This document shows positions 5,304-12,292 of a stretch of DNA of 14,873 nt, one piece after another. How positions within the stretch are numbered: the stretch's first letter is position 1; each line of letters opens with the position of its first letter. The stretch covers positions 1 to 14,873 of the forward strand of contig CAMBDN010000039.1 of the NCBI GenBank assembly GCA_945865355.1, read 5' to 3'. The translations under genes were made by a program, and so were the position numbers. Below the pieces are notes generated by a model. That model did no database searches and had not been told where the DNA came from. It worked only from the letters and a program-made list of their open reading frames with translations. This DNA is from Legionella genomosp. 1. GTDB taxonomy: Bacteria; Pseudomonadota; Gammaproteobacteria; Legionellales; Legionellaceae.

Positions 5304-7502
5304 GTGAGCAAAAAATCGAAAACTCCTTTATATTCGAAGGATCCGTTCCATAAAAGAGAGAGCGAGAAATATGAAGTACCCATTCCTAGTCGCGAGCTCA
5401 TCATGCAAGTGCTGGAGGACTTTGGTCGTCCAATGTCGCGCAATCAGTTGATTAGCAAACTTGAAGTGGAGGACGAAAACAAACAGGAAGCCCTGGGATT
5501 TCGCTTGCGAGCAATGTTGCGTGATGGTCAGCTGATGCAGGATCGTCGTGGGCGATATTGTTTGCTGGAACGGATCAATTTACAACGCGGAACGGTGCAA
5601 GGACATCCGGATGGATTCGGGTTTTTTATTCCGGATGAAGACGGGGAAGACATGGTCTTGTCTGCCAAGGAAATGCGCGCCGTCATGCATGGTGATGTTG
5701 TGCTTGCATACCAGGCGGGGATAGATCGGCGGGGTAGACCTGAGGGAAAAATTCATGAAGTCATCGAGCATGCAAATGCCAACGTGGTCGGTCGATTTTT
5801 CTCTGAGCATGGGGTCAATTTTGTCGCTCCAGATAGTAAACGCCTAACCCAAGATATCTCCATTCCTCCAGAAGGCTCTCTGGGGGCAAAAAACGGTCAA
5901 ATTGTCTTGGTCGAATTATTGGCTTATCCCAGTAAACGCACGCAAGCGGTAGGAAAAGTTATTCATATCTTAGGTGAGCACATGGCGCCTGGGATGGAAA
6001 TTGAAGTGGCCATTTTAGCGCATGGGCTTCCATCAGGATGGCCTGATGATGTGAGTACGGCTGTTGCGAAGATTCCCCTCAGTGTTAAAGCGGATCAATT
6101 AAAAGGAAGAACCGATTTACGTCATTTACCGTTCGTTACCATCGATGGTGAAGATGCTAAAGACTTTGATGATGCCGTATATTGTTATCCAAAACCCAAG
6201 GGAGGGTATCAACTTTACGTAGCAATCGCTGATGTTAGCCATTATGTTGCTGTGGGTTCGCCTTTGGATAAGGAGGCTGCCCGACGTGGAAACTCCGTTT
6301 ATTTTCCTGGTAAAGTTGTACCGATGCTACCGGAAGCGTTATCAAATGGTATTTGTTCGCTGAACCCACAGGTTGATCGGATGTGCATGGTTGTTGAAAT
6401 GTCGATCAGTGAAGATGGAAAAATAAGCCGCTCTCGATTTTATCGCAGTGTCATTCATTCACAGGCACGTTTAACGTATACACAAGTGAGTCAATGGCTC
6501 ATTGCCGGACAAACGGATACAAAGCATGCTGCACTCTGGCCAATGATACAATCGTTACATAGGCTCTATGGAATTTTGTATAAAACACGCAAAAGCCGTG
6601 GAGCAATGGACTTTGATACCACAGAAACACGTATAGAATTTGATGAAAATCGAAAAATTCAGCGCATCGTACCTGTCATCCGTAATGATGCACATCGACT
6701 GATTGAAGAATGCATGTTGGCTGCAAATGTTGCTACAGCAAGGTTTTTAGAGCGCGCAAAAATCCCTACACTTTATCGCGTTCATGCAGCACCCGAGCAA
6801 GATAAGATCATTGCGCTTAGAAAGTTTCTTGGCGAATTGGGTTTGCAATTAGGGGGCGGCAAAAAACCAAGTCCTAAAGATTTTCAAAGCACGCTCGCTT
6901 CTATCGGCGATCGACCTGAGAAACATTTGATTGAAACCGTCATGCTGCGTTCGCTAAAACAAGCGCAATATATTGAGGCCAACGATGGCCATTTTGGTCT
7001 CGCTTACTCAGCCTATACACATTTTACATCACCAATTAGACGCTATCCGGATTTGTTAATTCACCGTGCAGTGGGTTATTTGCTCGATAATGAATCCGCT
7101 GAAAAATTTACCTACAGCGAGGACGATATGAACCGCTTAGGTAAACATTGTTCTGCTACAGAGCGGCGTGCGGATGAGGCAACGCGCGAAGTTGTAGCTT
7201 GGTTAAAATGTGAATACATGCAAGATAAGTTAGGACAAGTGTTTCGCGGTAGAATCTCAGCCGTTACAGGTTTTGGTATTTTTGTCGAGCTTGATGATAT
7301 TTATGTAGAAGGTCTGGTTCACGTTACCTCGCTAAAAAATGATTATTATGCATTTGACGCGGTCAAGCACCGCTTGGTAGGGGAGCGTGGAGGGCAAGTC
7401 TATCGCTTGGGTGATAAAATGACCGTGCTGGTCGCACGCGTTGATTTGGATGAGCGTAAAATAGATTTTGAACCTGCAGATGATGAGACAAGTGATGAAT
7501 GA
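5304..7502 (+). CDS. rnr: Ribonuclease R (3'-5' exoribonuclease)
   Basis: RNase R degrades structured RNA from the 3' end in rRNA quality control and mRNA decay. The 732 residues show, in order, an N-terminal winged-helix region (about 28-90), cold-shock domains (about 93-250, starting RGTVQGHPDGFGFF), the RNB catalytic domain (about 265-590) and a C-terminal S1 domain (644-722, GQVFRGRISAVTGFGIFVEL). Catalytic metal-binding aspartates are visible in IDGEDAKDFDDA at 281, 287, 289 and 290. The start is GTG 5304; an in-frame TGA at 5298-5300 excludes anything upstream. The protein ends ten residues after S1 with an acidic tail, so it lacks the long Lys-rich tail of the 813-residue E. coli enzyme. 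It overlaps rlmB by eight bases, matching the conserved rnr-rlmB pair of gammaproteobacteria. Confidence 0.97.
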   Translation: MSKKSKTPLYSKDPFHKRESEKYEVPIPSRELIMQVLEDFGRPMSRNQLISKLEVEDENKQEALGFRLRAMLRDGQLMQDRRGRYCLLERINLQRGTVQGHPDGFGFFIPDEDGEDMVLSAKEMRAVMHGDVVLAYQAGIDRRGRPEGKIHEVIEHANANVVGRFFSEHGVNFVAPDSKRLTQDISIPPEGSLGAKNGQIVLVELLAYPSKRTQAVGKVIHILGEHMAPGMEIEVAILAHGLPSGWPDDVSTAVAKIPLSVKADQLKGRTDLRHLPFVTIDGEDAKDFDDAVYCYPKPKGGYQLYVAIADVSHYVAVGSPLDKEAARRGNSVYFPGKVVPMLPEALSNGICSLNPQVDRMCMVVEMSISEDGKISRSRFYRSVIHSQARLTYTQVSQWLIAGQTDTKHAALWPMIQSLHRLYGILYKTRKSRGAMDFDTTETRIEFDENRKIQRIVPVIRNDAHRLIEECMLAANVATARFLERAKIPTLYRVHAAPEQDKIIALRKFLGELGLQLGGGKKPSPKDFQSTLASIGDRPEKHLIETVMLRSLKQAQYIEANDGHFGLAYSAYTHFTSPIRRYPDLLIHRAVGYLLDNESAEKFTYSEDDMNRLGKHCSATERRADEATREVVAWLKCEYMQDKLGQVFRGRISAVTGFGIFVELDDIYVEGLVHVTSLKNDYYAFDAVKHRLVGERGGQVYRLGDKMTVLVARVDLDERKIDFEPADDETSDE

Positions 7503-8232
7503 TCAATATGTTTACGGCGTTCACGCAGTTGCAGCATTGCTCGCAAACCGGTTGCGTCCGATTAAAATGTTACATGTGAATCAAGAGCGCGTTGATAAAC
7601 GCATACAGGATTTACTGAATCAGGCTGAAAAAATTCAGGTTCCAATCGAGCGGCTTTCTGCACAAAAAATGAATCAAAAATTCGCTGATGTCTCCCATCA
7701 AGGTATTGTGGCTACCGCCGGTAAATTGCCAGAGTATATTGAAAGTGATCTGGGTTCTTTATTGGATGTCAGCAAGAAGCCGTCCTTAATTTTGATCCTC
7801 GATGGCGTTACCGATCCGCACAATCTCGGTGCCTGTTTGCGCAGTGCAGATGCGGCAGGCGTTGATTTTGTCATTATCCCCAAAGATAAGAATGCTGGTA
7901 TTACTCCGGTGGTTAGTAAAGTGTCGTGCGGGGCTGCTGAATCAATACCGTTGGTAAGAGTAACCAATCTGGCCCGGGCAATGGACGTCCTTAAGCAACA
8001 GGGCGTATGGATCTATGGTGCGGCTGGTGAGGCAACTACATCGCTTTATCAACTTGACTGTAAAATATCCATCGCCTTGGTGATGGGAGCCGAGGATAAA
8101 GGGATGCGGCACCTGACACGAGAACGTTGTGACGATATCTTTTCTCTGCCCATGTTGGGCACGGTGGAGAGCTTAAATGTATCCGTGGCAACCGGAGTAT
8201 GTTTATACGAGGTGGTTCGGCAGCGCGGTTAA
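7495..8232 (+). CDS. rlmB: 23S rRNA (guanosine-2251-2'-O)-methyltransferase RlmB
   Basis: A SpoU/TrmH-family (SPOUT knot) methyltransferase that uses SAM to methylate G2251 in the peptidyl-transferase region of 23S rRNA. The 245 residues (E. coli RlmB has 243) begin MNDQYVYGVHAVAALL, the RNA-binding substrate domain. The catalytic domain shows motif 1 LDGVTDPHNLGACLRSADAAG, motif 2 ALVMGAEDKGMRHLTRE and motif 3 SLNVSVATGVCLYEVVRQR. Motif 2 has DK where E. coli has GE, but the conserved Glu and Gly remain. The frame is open from TTG 7468; I choose ATG 7495 because it aligns with the family N-terminus and overlaps the rnr stop, indicating translational coupling. Confidence 0.95.
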   Translation: MNDQYVYGVHAVAALLANRLRPIKMLHVNQERVDKRIQDLLNQAEKIQVPIERLSAQKMNQKFADVSHQGIVATAGKLPEYIESDLGSLLDVSKKPSLILILDGVTDPHNLGACLRSADAAGVDFVIIPKDKNAGITPVVSKVSCGAAESIPLVRVTNLARAMDVLKQQGVWIYGAAGEATTSLYQLDCKISIALVMGAEDKGMRHLTRERCDDIFSLPMLGTVESLNVSVATGVCLYEVVRQRG

Positions 8233-8260
8233 CAGCGTTACGTACCAGTCTGCCCTAACC

Positions 8261-8313
8261 GCTTTGTCAAAGGGAGAAATTTTCCTGTACGTCTCCCCCT
8301 TGGTAAAAGGGGG
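8261..8313. repeat. Palindromic G/C-run repeat after rlmB
   Basis: TTTGTCAAAGGGAGA (8261-8275 region) is imperfectly complementary to TCTCCCCCTTGGTAAA (8292-8307 region). Together with the AAGGGGGATTAAGGGGGATT that follows, this resembles a short intergenic repeat with doubled AAGGGGG units that I recall from many bacterial genomes. Nothing coding overlaps it. Confidence 0.45.
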
Positions 8314-8330
8314 ATTAAGGGGGATTTTTT
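8295..8330 (+). terminator. Rho-independent terminator of the rnr-rlmB operon
   Basis: CCCCCTT (8295-8301) can pair with either of two AAGGGGG copies (8307-8313 or 8317-8323). The second copy is followed directly by ATTTTTT (8324-8330), the arrangement of an intrinsic terminator for plus-strand transcripts leaving rlmB at 8232. Confidence 0.65.
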
Positions 8331-8364
8331 AAATACATTTAACAACCCCCTCCCCACCGCTAAT

Positions 8365-9555
8365 CTACATCGTATTAGTGACACTCTCTTTCGCAACAAA
8401 CGCATTCACTGATTTAACCAGTTTCTCTACCAATGTATCGATTTCACTTTCGCTGATGATCAATGGTGGCAATATCCTAATGACCGATTCCGCAGTAACA
8501 TTCAATAATATTCGATTAGACAAGCCAATGGCTTTCAAATCATTCGCCGGTCGATCAAGTTCAATACCTAACATGTATCCTTTACCGCGGATCCCTCGTA
8601 CGTTGGGATGTTCGCTGAATTCATGCATCAATTTTTCGCGGAGAATAACGCTATTGCGAGCTACCTTCTCACACAATTTATCACGCAAAATAACGTCTAG
8701 AACGGTTAATGCAGTGGCACACGCCAGTGGATTCCCACCGAAAGTAGAGCCATGGTTACCGGGCTTGAATAAATTACAGGCTTTTTTACTCATTAAGCAG
8801 GCACTAATGGGCACGCCATTACCCAAACCCTTTGCGGTGGTTAACACGTCAGGTTTAATGCCAAGCTCCATGTAGGCAAATAATTTTCCAGTGCGGCCAT
8901 TCCCCGTTTGAATTTCATCAAGAATAAACAGCCAATCGTGTTGCTCGCATAGATTCGCTATAGCTCGTAAGTAGCTTTCATCAGCAACAATAACCCCACC
9001 CTCGCCCTGAATGGGTTCAAGCATGATACCTACAACATCATCACGATTGGCGGCAATCGTGCGTAAAGCATCAATATCATTGTAGGGAGCACGAATAAAC
9101 CCAGGAACCAGTGGTTCAAAGCCAGCTTGTACTTTACGGTTACCGGAGGCGGTCAGTGTTGCCATGGTGCGACCATGAAAAGCGCCATCCATAACAATCA
9201 GGGCGGGTTTCTCTATCCCTTTTTTATGCCCATAAAGGCGAGCGAGTTTGATTGCAGCTTCATTAGCTTCAGCTCCGGAATTGCCAAAAAAAACTTGCTC
9301 CATTCCCGTCAAAGCAATTAACTTCTCAGCCAAAGCCTCCTGCGCTCTAATATGAAAGACATTCGATGTATGCAGTAATTTGGCGGATTGTTGTTGAATG
9401 GTTCGTGTTACATCAGGGTGTGCATGACCGAGACCGCAAACGGCAATGCCGCTAAAGCTATCAAGATATGCCTCGCCTGTTTCATCATATAACCAAATGC
9501 CTTCACCGTGAGTAAAGTAGATGGGCAAAGGGTTATAGGTCGTGATTAAGGACAT
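8365..9555 (-). CDS. argD: Acetylornithine / succinyldiaminopimelate aminotransferase (class III PLP)
   Basis: A 396-residue class III aminotransferase, the normal ArgD length. Visible motifs are FFGNSGAEANEAAIKLAR (89-106), AFHGRT (125-130), EPIQGEGGV (180-188), ILDEIQTGNGRTGK (211-224, Asp213 to the PLP ring nitrogen), TTAKGLGNG (239-247, PLP lysine at 242) and the phosphate-binding HGSTFGGNPLA (268-278). ArgD transaminates N-acetylornithine and, in E. coli, also N-succinyl-diaminopimelate, so it can serve arginine or lysine/peptidoglycan synthesis. No other arg gene is adjacent. ATG 9555 has an AGGAG upstream. ArgD-like enzymes (AstC, GabT) cannot be separated with certainty by eye; the short N-terminus and FSGIAVCGLGHAHP favour ArgD. 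Confidence 0.85.
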   Translation of the reverse strand: MSLITTYNPLPIYFTHGEGIWLYDETGEAYLDSFSGIAVCGLGHAHPDVTRTIQQQSAKLLHTSNVFHIRAQEALAEKLIALTGMEQVFFGNSGAEANEAAIKLARLYGHKKGIEKPALIVMDGAFHGRTMATLTASGNRKVQAGFEPLVPGFIRAPYNDIDALRTIAANRDDVVGIMLEPIQGEGGVIVADESYLRAIANLCEQHDWLFILDEIQTGNGRTGKLFAYMELGIKPDVLTTAKGLGNGVPISACLMSKKACNLFKPGNHGSTFGGNPLACATALTVLDVILRDKLCEKVARNSVILREKLMHEFSEHPNVRGIRGKGYMLGIELDRPANDLKAIGLSNRILLNVTAESVIRILPPLIISESEIDTLVEKLVKSVNAFVAKESVTNTM

Positions 9556-9602
9556 GTTTACTCCTAAGAAATCAAGAGTCCGCGCTGCCCCATAAAGTAA
9601 AA

Positions 9603-9647
9603 CATCGAGCCCTTATGGAGCGAAGCGAAATGCGGGATCTCCCTCAA
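9603..9647. repeat. Probable half copy of the dispersed palindromic repeat, copy C
   Basis: On the minus strand this reads GGAGATCCCGCATTTCGCTTCGCTC, similar to the right half of copy A (GGAGATCTATCGCTACGCTC). It fills most of the sodB-argD gap. It is a diverged or truncated copy; the match is partial. Confidence 0.4.
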
Positions 9648-9653
9648 GCCATA

Positions 9654-10232
9654 TTAACGCATATTATCGGTAACGAATTTCCAATTGACCAATTTCCAAA
9701 AGGCACCGACATAATCGGGTCGTGCATTGCGATAATCAATATAGTAGGCATGTTCCCAAACATCACACGTCAACAAGGGTGTTAAGCCCTCCGTCATCGG
9801 GGTTGCGGCGTTACTTGTACTGATGATTTTTAAGTGATTTTGTTTGTCTTGGACTAACCATGCCCAGCCTGAACCAAAGGTAGAGATCGCCGCTTGGCTA
9901 AATTGCTCTTTAAATGCTGCAAATGATCCAAATGTTTTGTTGATTTCATCGGCTAATTTTCCAGTGGGCTCACCACCACCGTTCGGACTCAAGCAATGCC
10001 AGTAAAATGTGTGATTCCATACTTGGGCCGCGTTGTTAAACATGCCGCCGGATGATTTTTTTATCACGTCTTCAAGAGACATGGCTGCAAACTCAGTTTC
10101 AGCAACGAGTTTATTTAAATTAACGACATACGTATTATGATGTTTGCCATAATGGTACTCTAACGTTTCTTTAGAAATATGTGGTGCCAATGCATCCATT
10201 TCGTACGGCAGTGGCGGTAGTGTAAAAGCCAT
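9654..10232 (-). CDS. sodB: Superoxide dismutase [Fe]
   Basis: A cytoplasmic enzyme that dismutates superoxide to oxygen and hydrogen peroxide. The 192 residues match the usual FeSOD length. Metal ligands are visible: His27 in EYHYGKHHN, His74 in NNAAQVWNHTFYW, and Asp157 and His161 in CDVWEHAYYIDYRN. Gln70 in AAQVWNH is the position and residue typical of iron enzymes. The start MAFTLPPLPYEMDALAPHIS aligns with family N-termini, and AGGAG (10238-10242) precedes ATG 10232. It is divergent from grxD across a 204-base gap with its own promoter. No signal peptide is seen. Confidence 0.97.
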   Translation of the reverse strand: MAFTLPPLPYEMDALAPHISKETLEYHYGKHHNTYVVNLNKLVAETEFAAMSLEDVIKKSSGGMFNNAAQVWNHTFYWHCLSPNGGGEPTGKLADEINKTFGSFAAFKEQFSQAAISTFGSGWAWLVQDKQNHLKIISTSNAATPMTEGLTPLLTCDVWEHAYYIDYRNARPDYVGAFWKLVNWKFVTDNMR

Positions 10233-10262
10233 GAGATCTCCTAGATTCTTGAGTAAGTGGCT

Positions 10263-10290
10263 AGTGTAACAGGATAATAATCAGATTCAA
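10263..10290 (-). promoter_or_regulatory. sodB promoter
   Basis: On the minus strand TTGAAT (10285-10290) and TACACT (10263-10268) are 16 bases apart, with an extending TG before the -10. The first transcribed base would lie about 25 bases before the start codon. A GATAATAATC stretch in the spacer partly resembles a Fur box, but only weakly. Confidence 0.5.
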
Positions 10291-10365
10291 TCGACTTATG
10301 ATAAACTGCGGTCACCTCCCAAAGGACTTTTTGTGTCAATAAGATGCAAATTGTACATAAATAAG

Positions 10366-10374
10366 TGGTATAAT
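10366..10374 (+). promoter_or_regulatory. Extended -10 promoter element for grxD
   Basis: TGGTATAAT is a perfect extended -10 (TGnTATAAT). It lies about 62 bases before the grxD GTG. No good -35 is seen at 16-18 bases, which extended -10 promoters can tolerate. The gap 10233-10436 therefore seems to hold back-to-back promoters. Confidence 0.55.
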
Positions 10375-10436
10375 GGTTGCGATGTGGCTTCATTTTCGCC
10401 ATAATGGAATTTTATTATTGACTAACAGGTGCACAC

Positions 10437-10754
10437 GTGGACACGATTGATAAAATTAAGAAACAAATTACTGACAACTCTATCCTTTTATACATGAAGG
10501 GAAATCCTAAAATGCCACAATGTGGTTTTTCCGCACGAGCAGTACAATGCATTGATGCATGCGGCGTAGATTTTGCCTATGTAGATATTCTTGCTAATCC
10601 AGATATTCGTCAAACATTGCCGCAATATGCTGACTGGCCTACCTTTCCACAATTGTATGTTAAAGGTGAATTAATTGGTGGGTCTGATATCATTGCTGAA
10701 ATGTATGAGCAAGGCGAGTTAGAGCTTTTACTGCGCGAAGCGACTGCTGCATAA
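10437..10754 (+). CDS. grxD: Monothiol glutaredoxin (CGFS type, Grx4 family)
   Basis: A 105-residue single-domain monothiol glutaredoxin, close to E. coli GrxD (115). The active site CGFS lies in KGNPKMPQCGFSARAVQ (about 22-38), with the glutathione-binding WPTFPQLYVKGELIGGSDI (about 67-85) typical of the class. These proteins bind a [2Fe-2S] cluster with glutathione, usually as dimers, and help deliver Fe-S clusters. The start is GTG 10437 with AGGTG at 10426-10430. It lies between sodB and the peroxiredoxin gene, consistent with a shared redox/iron role. It is followed by a hairpin-forming repeat that may end its transcript. Confidence 0.95.
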   Translation: MDTIDKIKKQITDNSILLYMKGNPKMPQCGFSARAVQCIDACGVDFAYVDILANPDIRQTLPQYADWPTFPQLYVKGELIGGSDIIAEMYEQGELELLLREATAA

Positions 10755-10787
10755 TTTTAAGGTAACCCACTCAATAAGATCTGGTAA

Positions 10788-10869
10788 CGTCATCCCGAAC
10801 ACAGTGAAGGATCTCCTAAGGTCGATACGATGCTAGCCTCAGAGATCCTTCATTATTTTCAGGGCGATG
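10788..10869. repeat. Dispersed palindromic intergenic repeat, copy B (possible grxD terminator)
   Basis: Begins CGTCATCCCGAA like copy A and has a perfect 11-bp inverted pair, TGAAGGATCTC (10805-10815) and GAGATCCTTCA (10842-10852), with partial pairing continuing inward. GGGCGATG (10862-10869) is a degenerate outer arm. The pair is followed by TTATTTTC rather than a clean T run, so it may attenuate rather than terminate transcription. Confidence 0.65.
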
Positions 10870-10929
10870 TTTTTTCATAACCGAGTTGAGCGGATATCAT
10901 CGATATACTAATAATAACGGAGACAACGA

Positions 10930-11535
10930 ATGAGTGTTTTAGTTGGACGTAAAGCCCCAGATTTTACAGTTCCTGCTGTACTAGGTACGGGCGAAATTGT
11001 TGATAAATTCAATTTGCATGATAGCTTGAAGGGTAAATATGGCTTGGTATTTTTTTATCCACTCGATTTTACCTTTGTTTGTCCATCTGAATTAATTGCA
11101 TTGGATCACCGCCTCAGTGAATTCCACAGCCGTGATGTAGAAGTTGTAGCCGTGTCAATTGACTCACACTTTACGCATAACGCATACCGTAACACCTCAA
11201 TCAAAGATGGCGGTATTGGCCCAGTAAAATACACTATGGCTGCAGACATGACGCATGCTATTTGCCAATCCTATGGTGTTGAACACCCCGTCGCAGGCGT
11301 TGCCTTTCGCGGCGCCTTTGTGATTGACAAAAATGGCGTAGTACGTTCACAAATGATAAATGACTTGCCAATTGGCAGAAACATTGACGAACTGTTACGC
11401 ATCATCGACGCTGTACAATTTTTTGAAGAGAACGGTGAAGTGTGTCCTGCTGGATGGCAAAAAGGCCAAGCCGGCATGAAAGCCTCACCCAAAGGTGTCG
11501 CTGCCTATTTAGCGGAACACGCAGGATCGTTGTAA
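10930..11535 (+). CDS. ahpC: Typical 2-Cys peroxiredoxin (AhpC/Prx1 family)
   Basis: A cytoplasmic thiol peroxidase that reduces hydrogen peroxide and organic peroxides. The 201 residues carry the peroxidatic cysteine C51 in DFTFVCPSE with Thr48, the conserved Arg127 in FRGAFVID, and the resolving cysteine C172 in GEVCPAGW. The GGIGP motif (94-98) corresponds to the GGLG element of Prx1 enzymes, but the C-terminus ends AEHAGSL without the YF motif that goes with easy overoxidation. An extra cysteine is at 112. ATG 10930 has GGAGA (10919-10923) before it. No ahpF or trx gene is adjacent, so the reductant is not shown. No clear consensus promoter was seen in the 175-base gap after grxD. Confidence 0.93.
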   Translation: MSVLVGRKAPDFTVPAVLGTGEIVDKFNLHDSLKGKYGLVFFYPLDFTFVCPSELIALDHRLSEFHSRDVEVVAVSIDSHFTHNAYRNTSIKDGGIGPVKYTMAADMTHAICQSYGVEHPVAGVAFRGAFVIDKNGVVRSQMINDLPIGRNIDELLRIIDAVQFFEENGEVCPAGWQKGQAGMKASPKGVAAYLAEHAGSL

Positions 11536-11549
11536 ATTTAAATTAAATA

Positions 11550-11596
11550 TAACCCAGGATTCTGATGGACGTCATCTGTTCATTGGACCCGGGTTA
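11550..11596. terminator. Imperfect hairpin between convergent ahpC and rnt
   Basis: TAACCCAGG (11550-11558) and CCCGGGTTA (11588-11596) form a 9-bp stem with one mismatch and a 29-base loop. It lies 15 bases past the ahpC stop. No T run follows on the plus strand; on the minus strand the sequence that follows is AT-rich. A weak bidirectional terminator is the likely role. Confidence 0.35.
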
Positions 11597-11668
11597 CAGT
11601 ACGAATAGTTCCCTCTCCCCGGGATAAACGACTGTAAAAAAAAGATGGTCAGCAATGAACCTCAATCA

Positions 11669-12292
11669 CTACTTATTTGACGCTCTCCATCCATTCATCA
11701 TCACACAAAATAACTCGGCCGTTTTTTCCGCGTCATAAATTGCCGAATGCGCTTCATTGGCATCAAAAGAAACCCCTGCGACTCTGGCAGCTTTTGCTAA
11801 CACCGTTTGCCCATACATAAACCCACCTAGCGTTGCAGTATCAAAGCAGGTAAATGCATGGAAAGGCGATTTAACGCCAGTGCGCGCAACCGCTTCCTTA
11901 ATAAATAGCAAATCAAACCAGGCGTTGTGCCCTACCAAGACGGCGCGTTGACACTGGCTTTGCTTCAATGCTTTGTTAATGGGCGCAAAGAGCCGCTCTA
12001 ACGCAATTTTTTCATCCACAGCGAAGCGCAAGGGTTGATAGGGATCAATCTGATTAAAAGCCAGGGACTTCGCATCTAATTCAGCGCCTTCAAATGGCAA
12101 TATATGCTCAAAAAAGCTTTCCCCCTGGACAAAATGGCCTTGTTCATTGATAGTGAGTAAGACAATGCACATCTCGAGCAGTGCATTTTTATGCGGCAAA
12201 ACCCCGGCTGTTTCTACATCAACAACCACGGGTAAAAATCCACGAAAACGGTGTTTCATGTTCTTCGTAAATATGGCGTCATGAGGGTTCAT
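11669..12292 (-). CDS. rnt: Ribonuclease T
   Basis: A DEDDh-family 3'-5' exonuclease that trims the 3' ends of tRNA, 5S and 23S rRNA as a dimer. The 207 residues (E. coli 215) show RFRGFLPVVVDVETAG with Asp25 and Glu27, HNAWFD with Asp127, and AHSAIYDAEKTA with His182 and Asp187, so all DEDDh residues are present. GQTVLAKAA (161-169) is also typical. The open frame extends far upstream inside pyrC, but ATG 12292 is the right start: GGAGGA (12296-12301) precedes it and about 14 residues before RFRGF match the E. coli N-terminus. It overlaps the end of pyrC by 14 bases, implying co-translation. Confidence 0.95.
   Translation of the reverse strand: MNPHDAIFTKNMKHRFRGFLPVVVDVETAGVLPHKNALLEMCIVLLTINEQGHFVQGESFFEHILPFEGAELDAKSLAFNQIDPYQPLRFAVDEKIALERLFAPINKALKQSQCQRAVLVGHNAWFDLLFIKEAVARTGVKSPFHAFTCFDTATLGGFMYGQTVLAKAARVAGVSFDANEAHSAIYDAEKTAELFCVMMNGWRASNK

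Noticed and set aside
7468..7494. Longer RlmB start at TTG 7468
   Set aside because: The extra residues do not match RlmB N-termini, and ATG 7495 aligns with the family start.
8378..8875. 165-codon plus-strand frame within argD
   Set aside because: It is antisense to a well-conserved aminotransferase and has no recognisable protein features.
10273..10291. Fur box in the sodB promoter
   Set aside because: GATAATAATC matches the first part of the consensus but the second half fits poorly; not strong enough to call as a feature.
10351..10374. TTGTAC/TATAAT as a standard -35/-10 pair for grxD
   Set aside because: The spacing is only 12 bases; the extended -10 reading is better.
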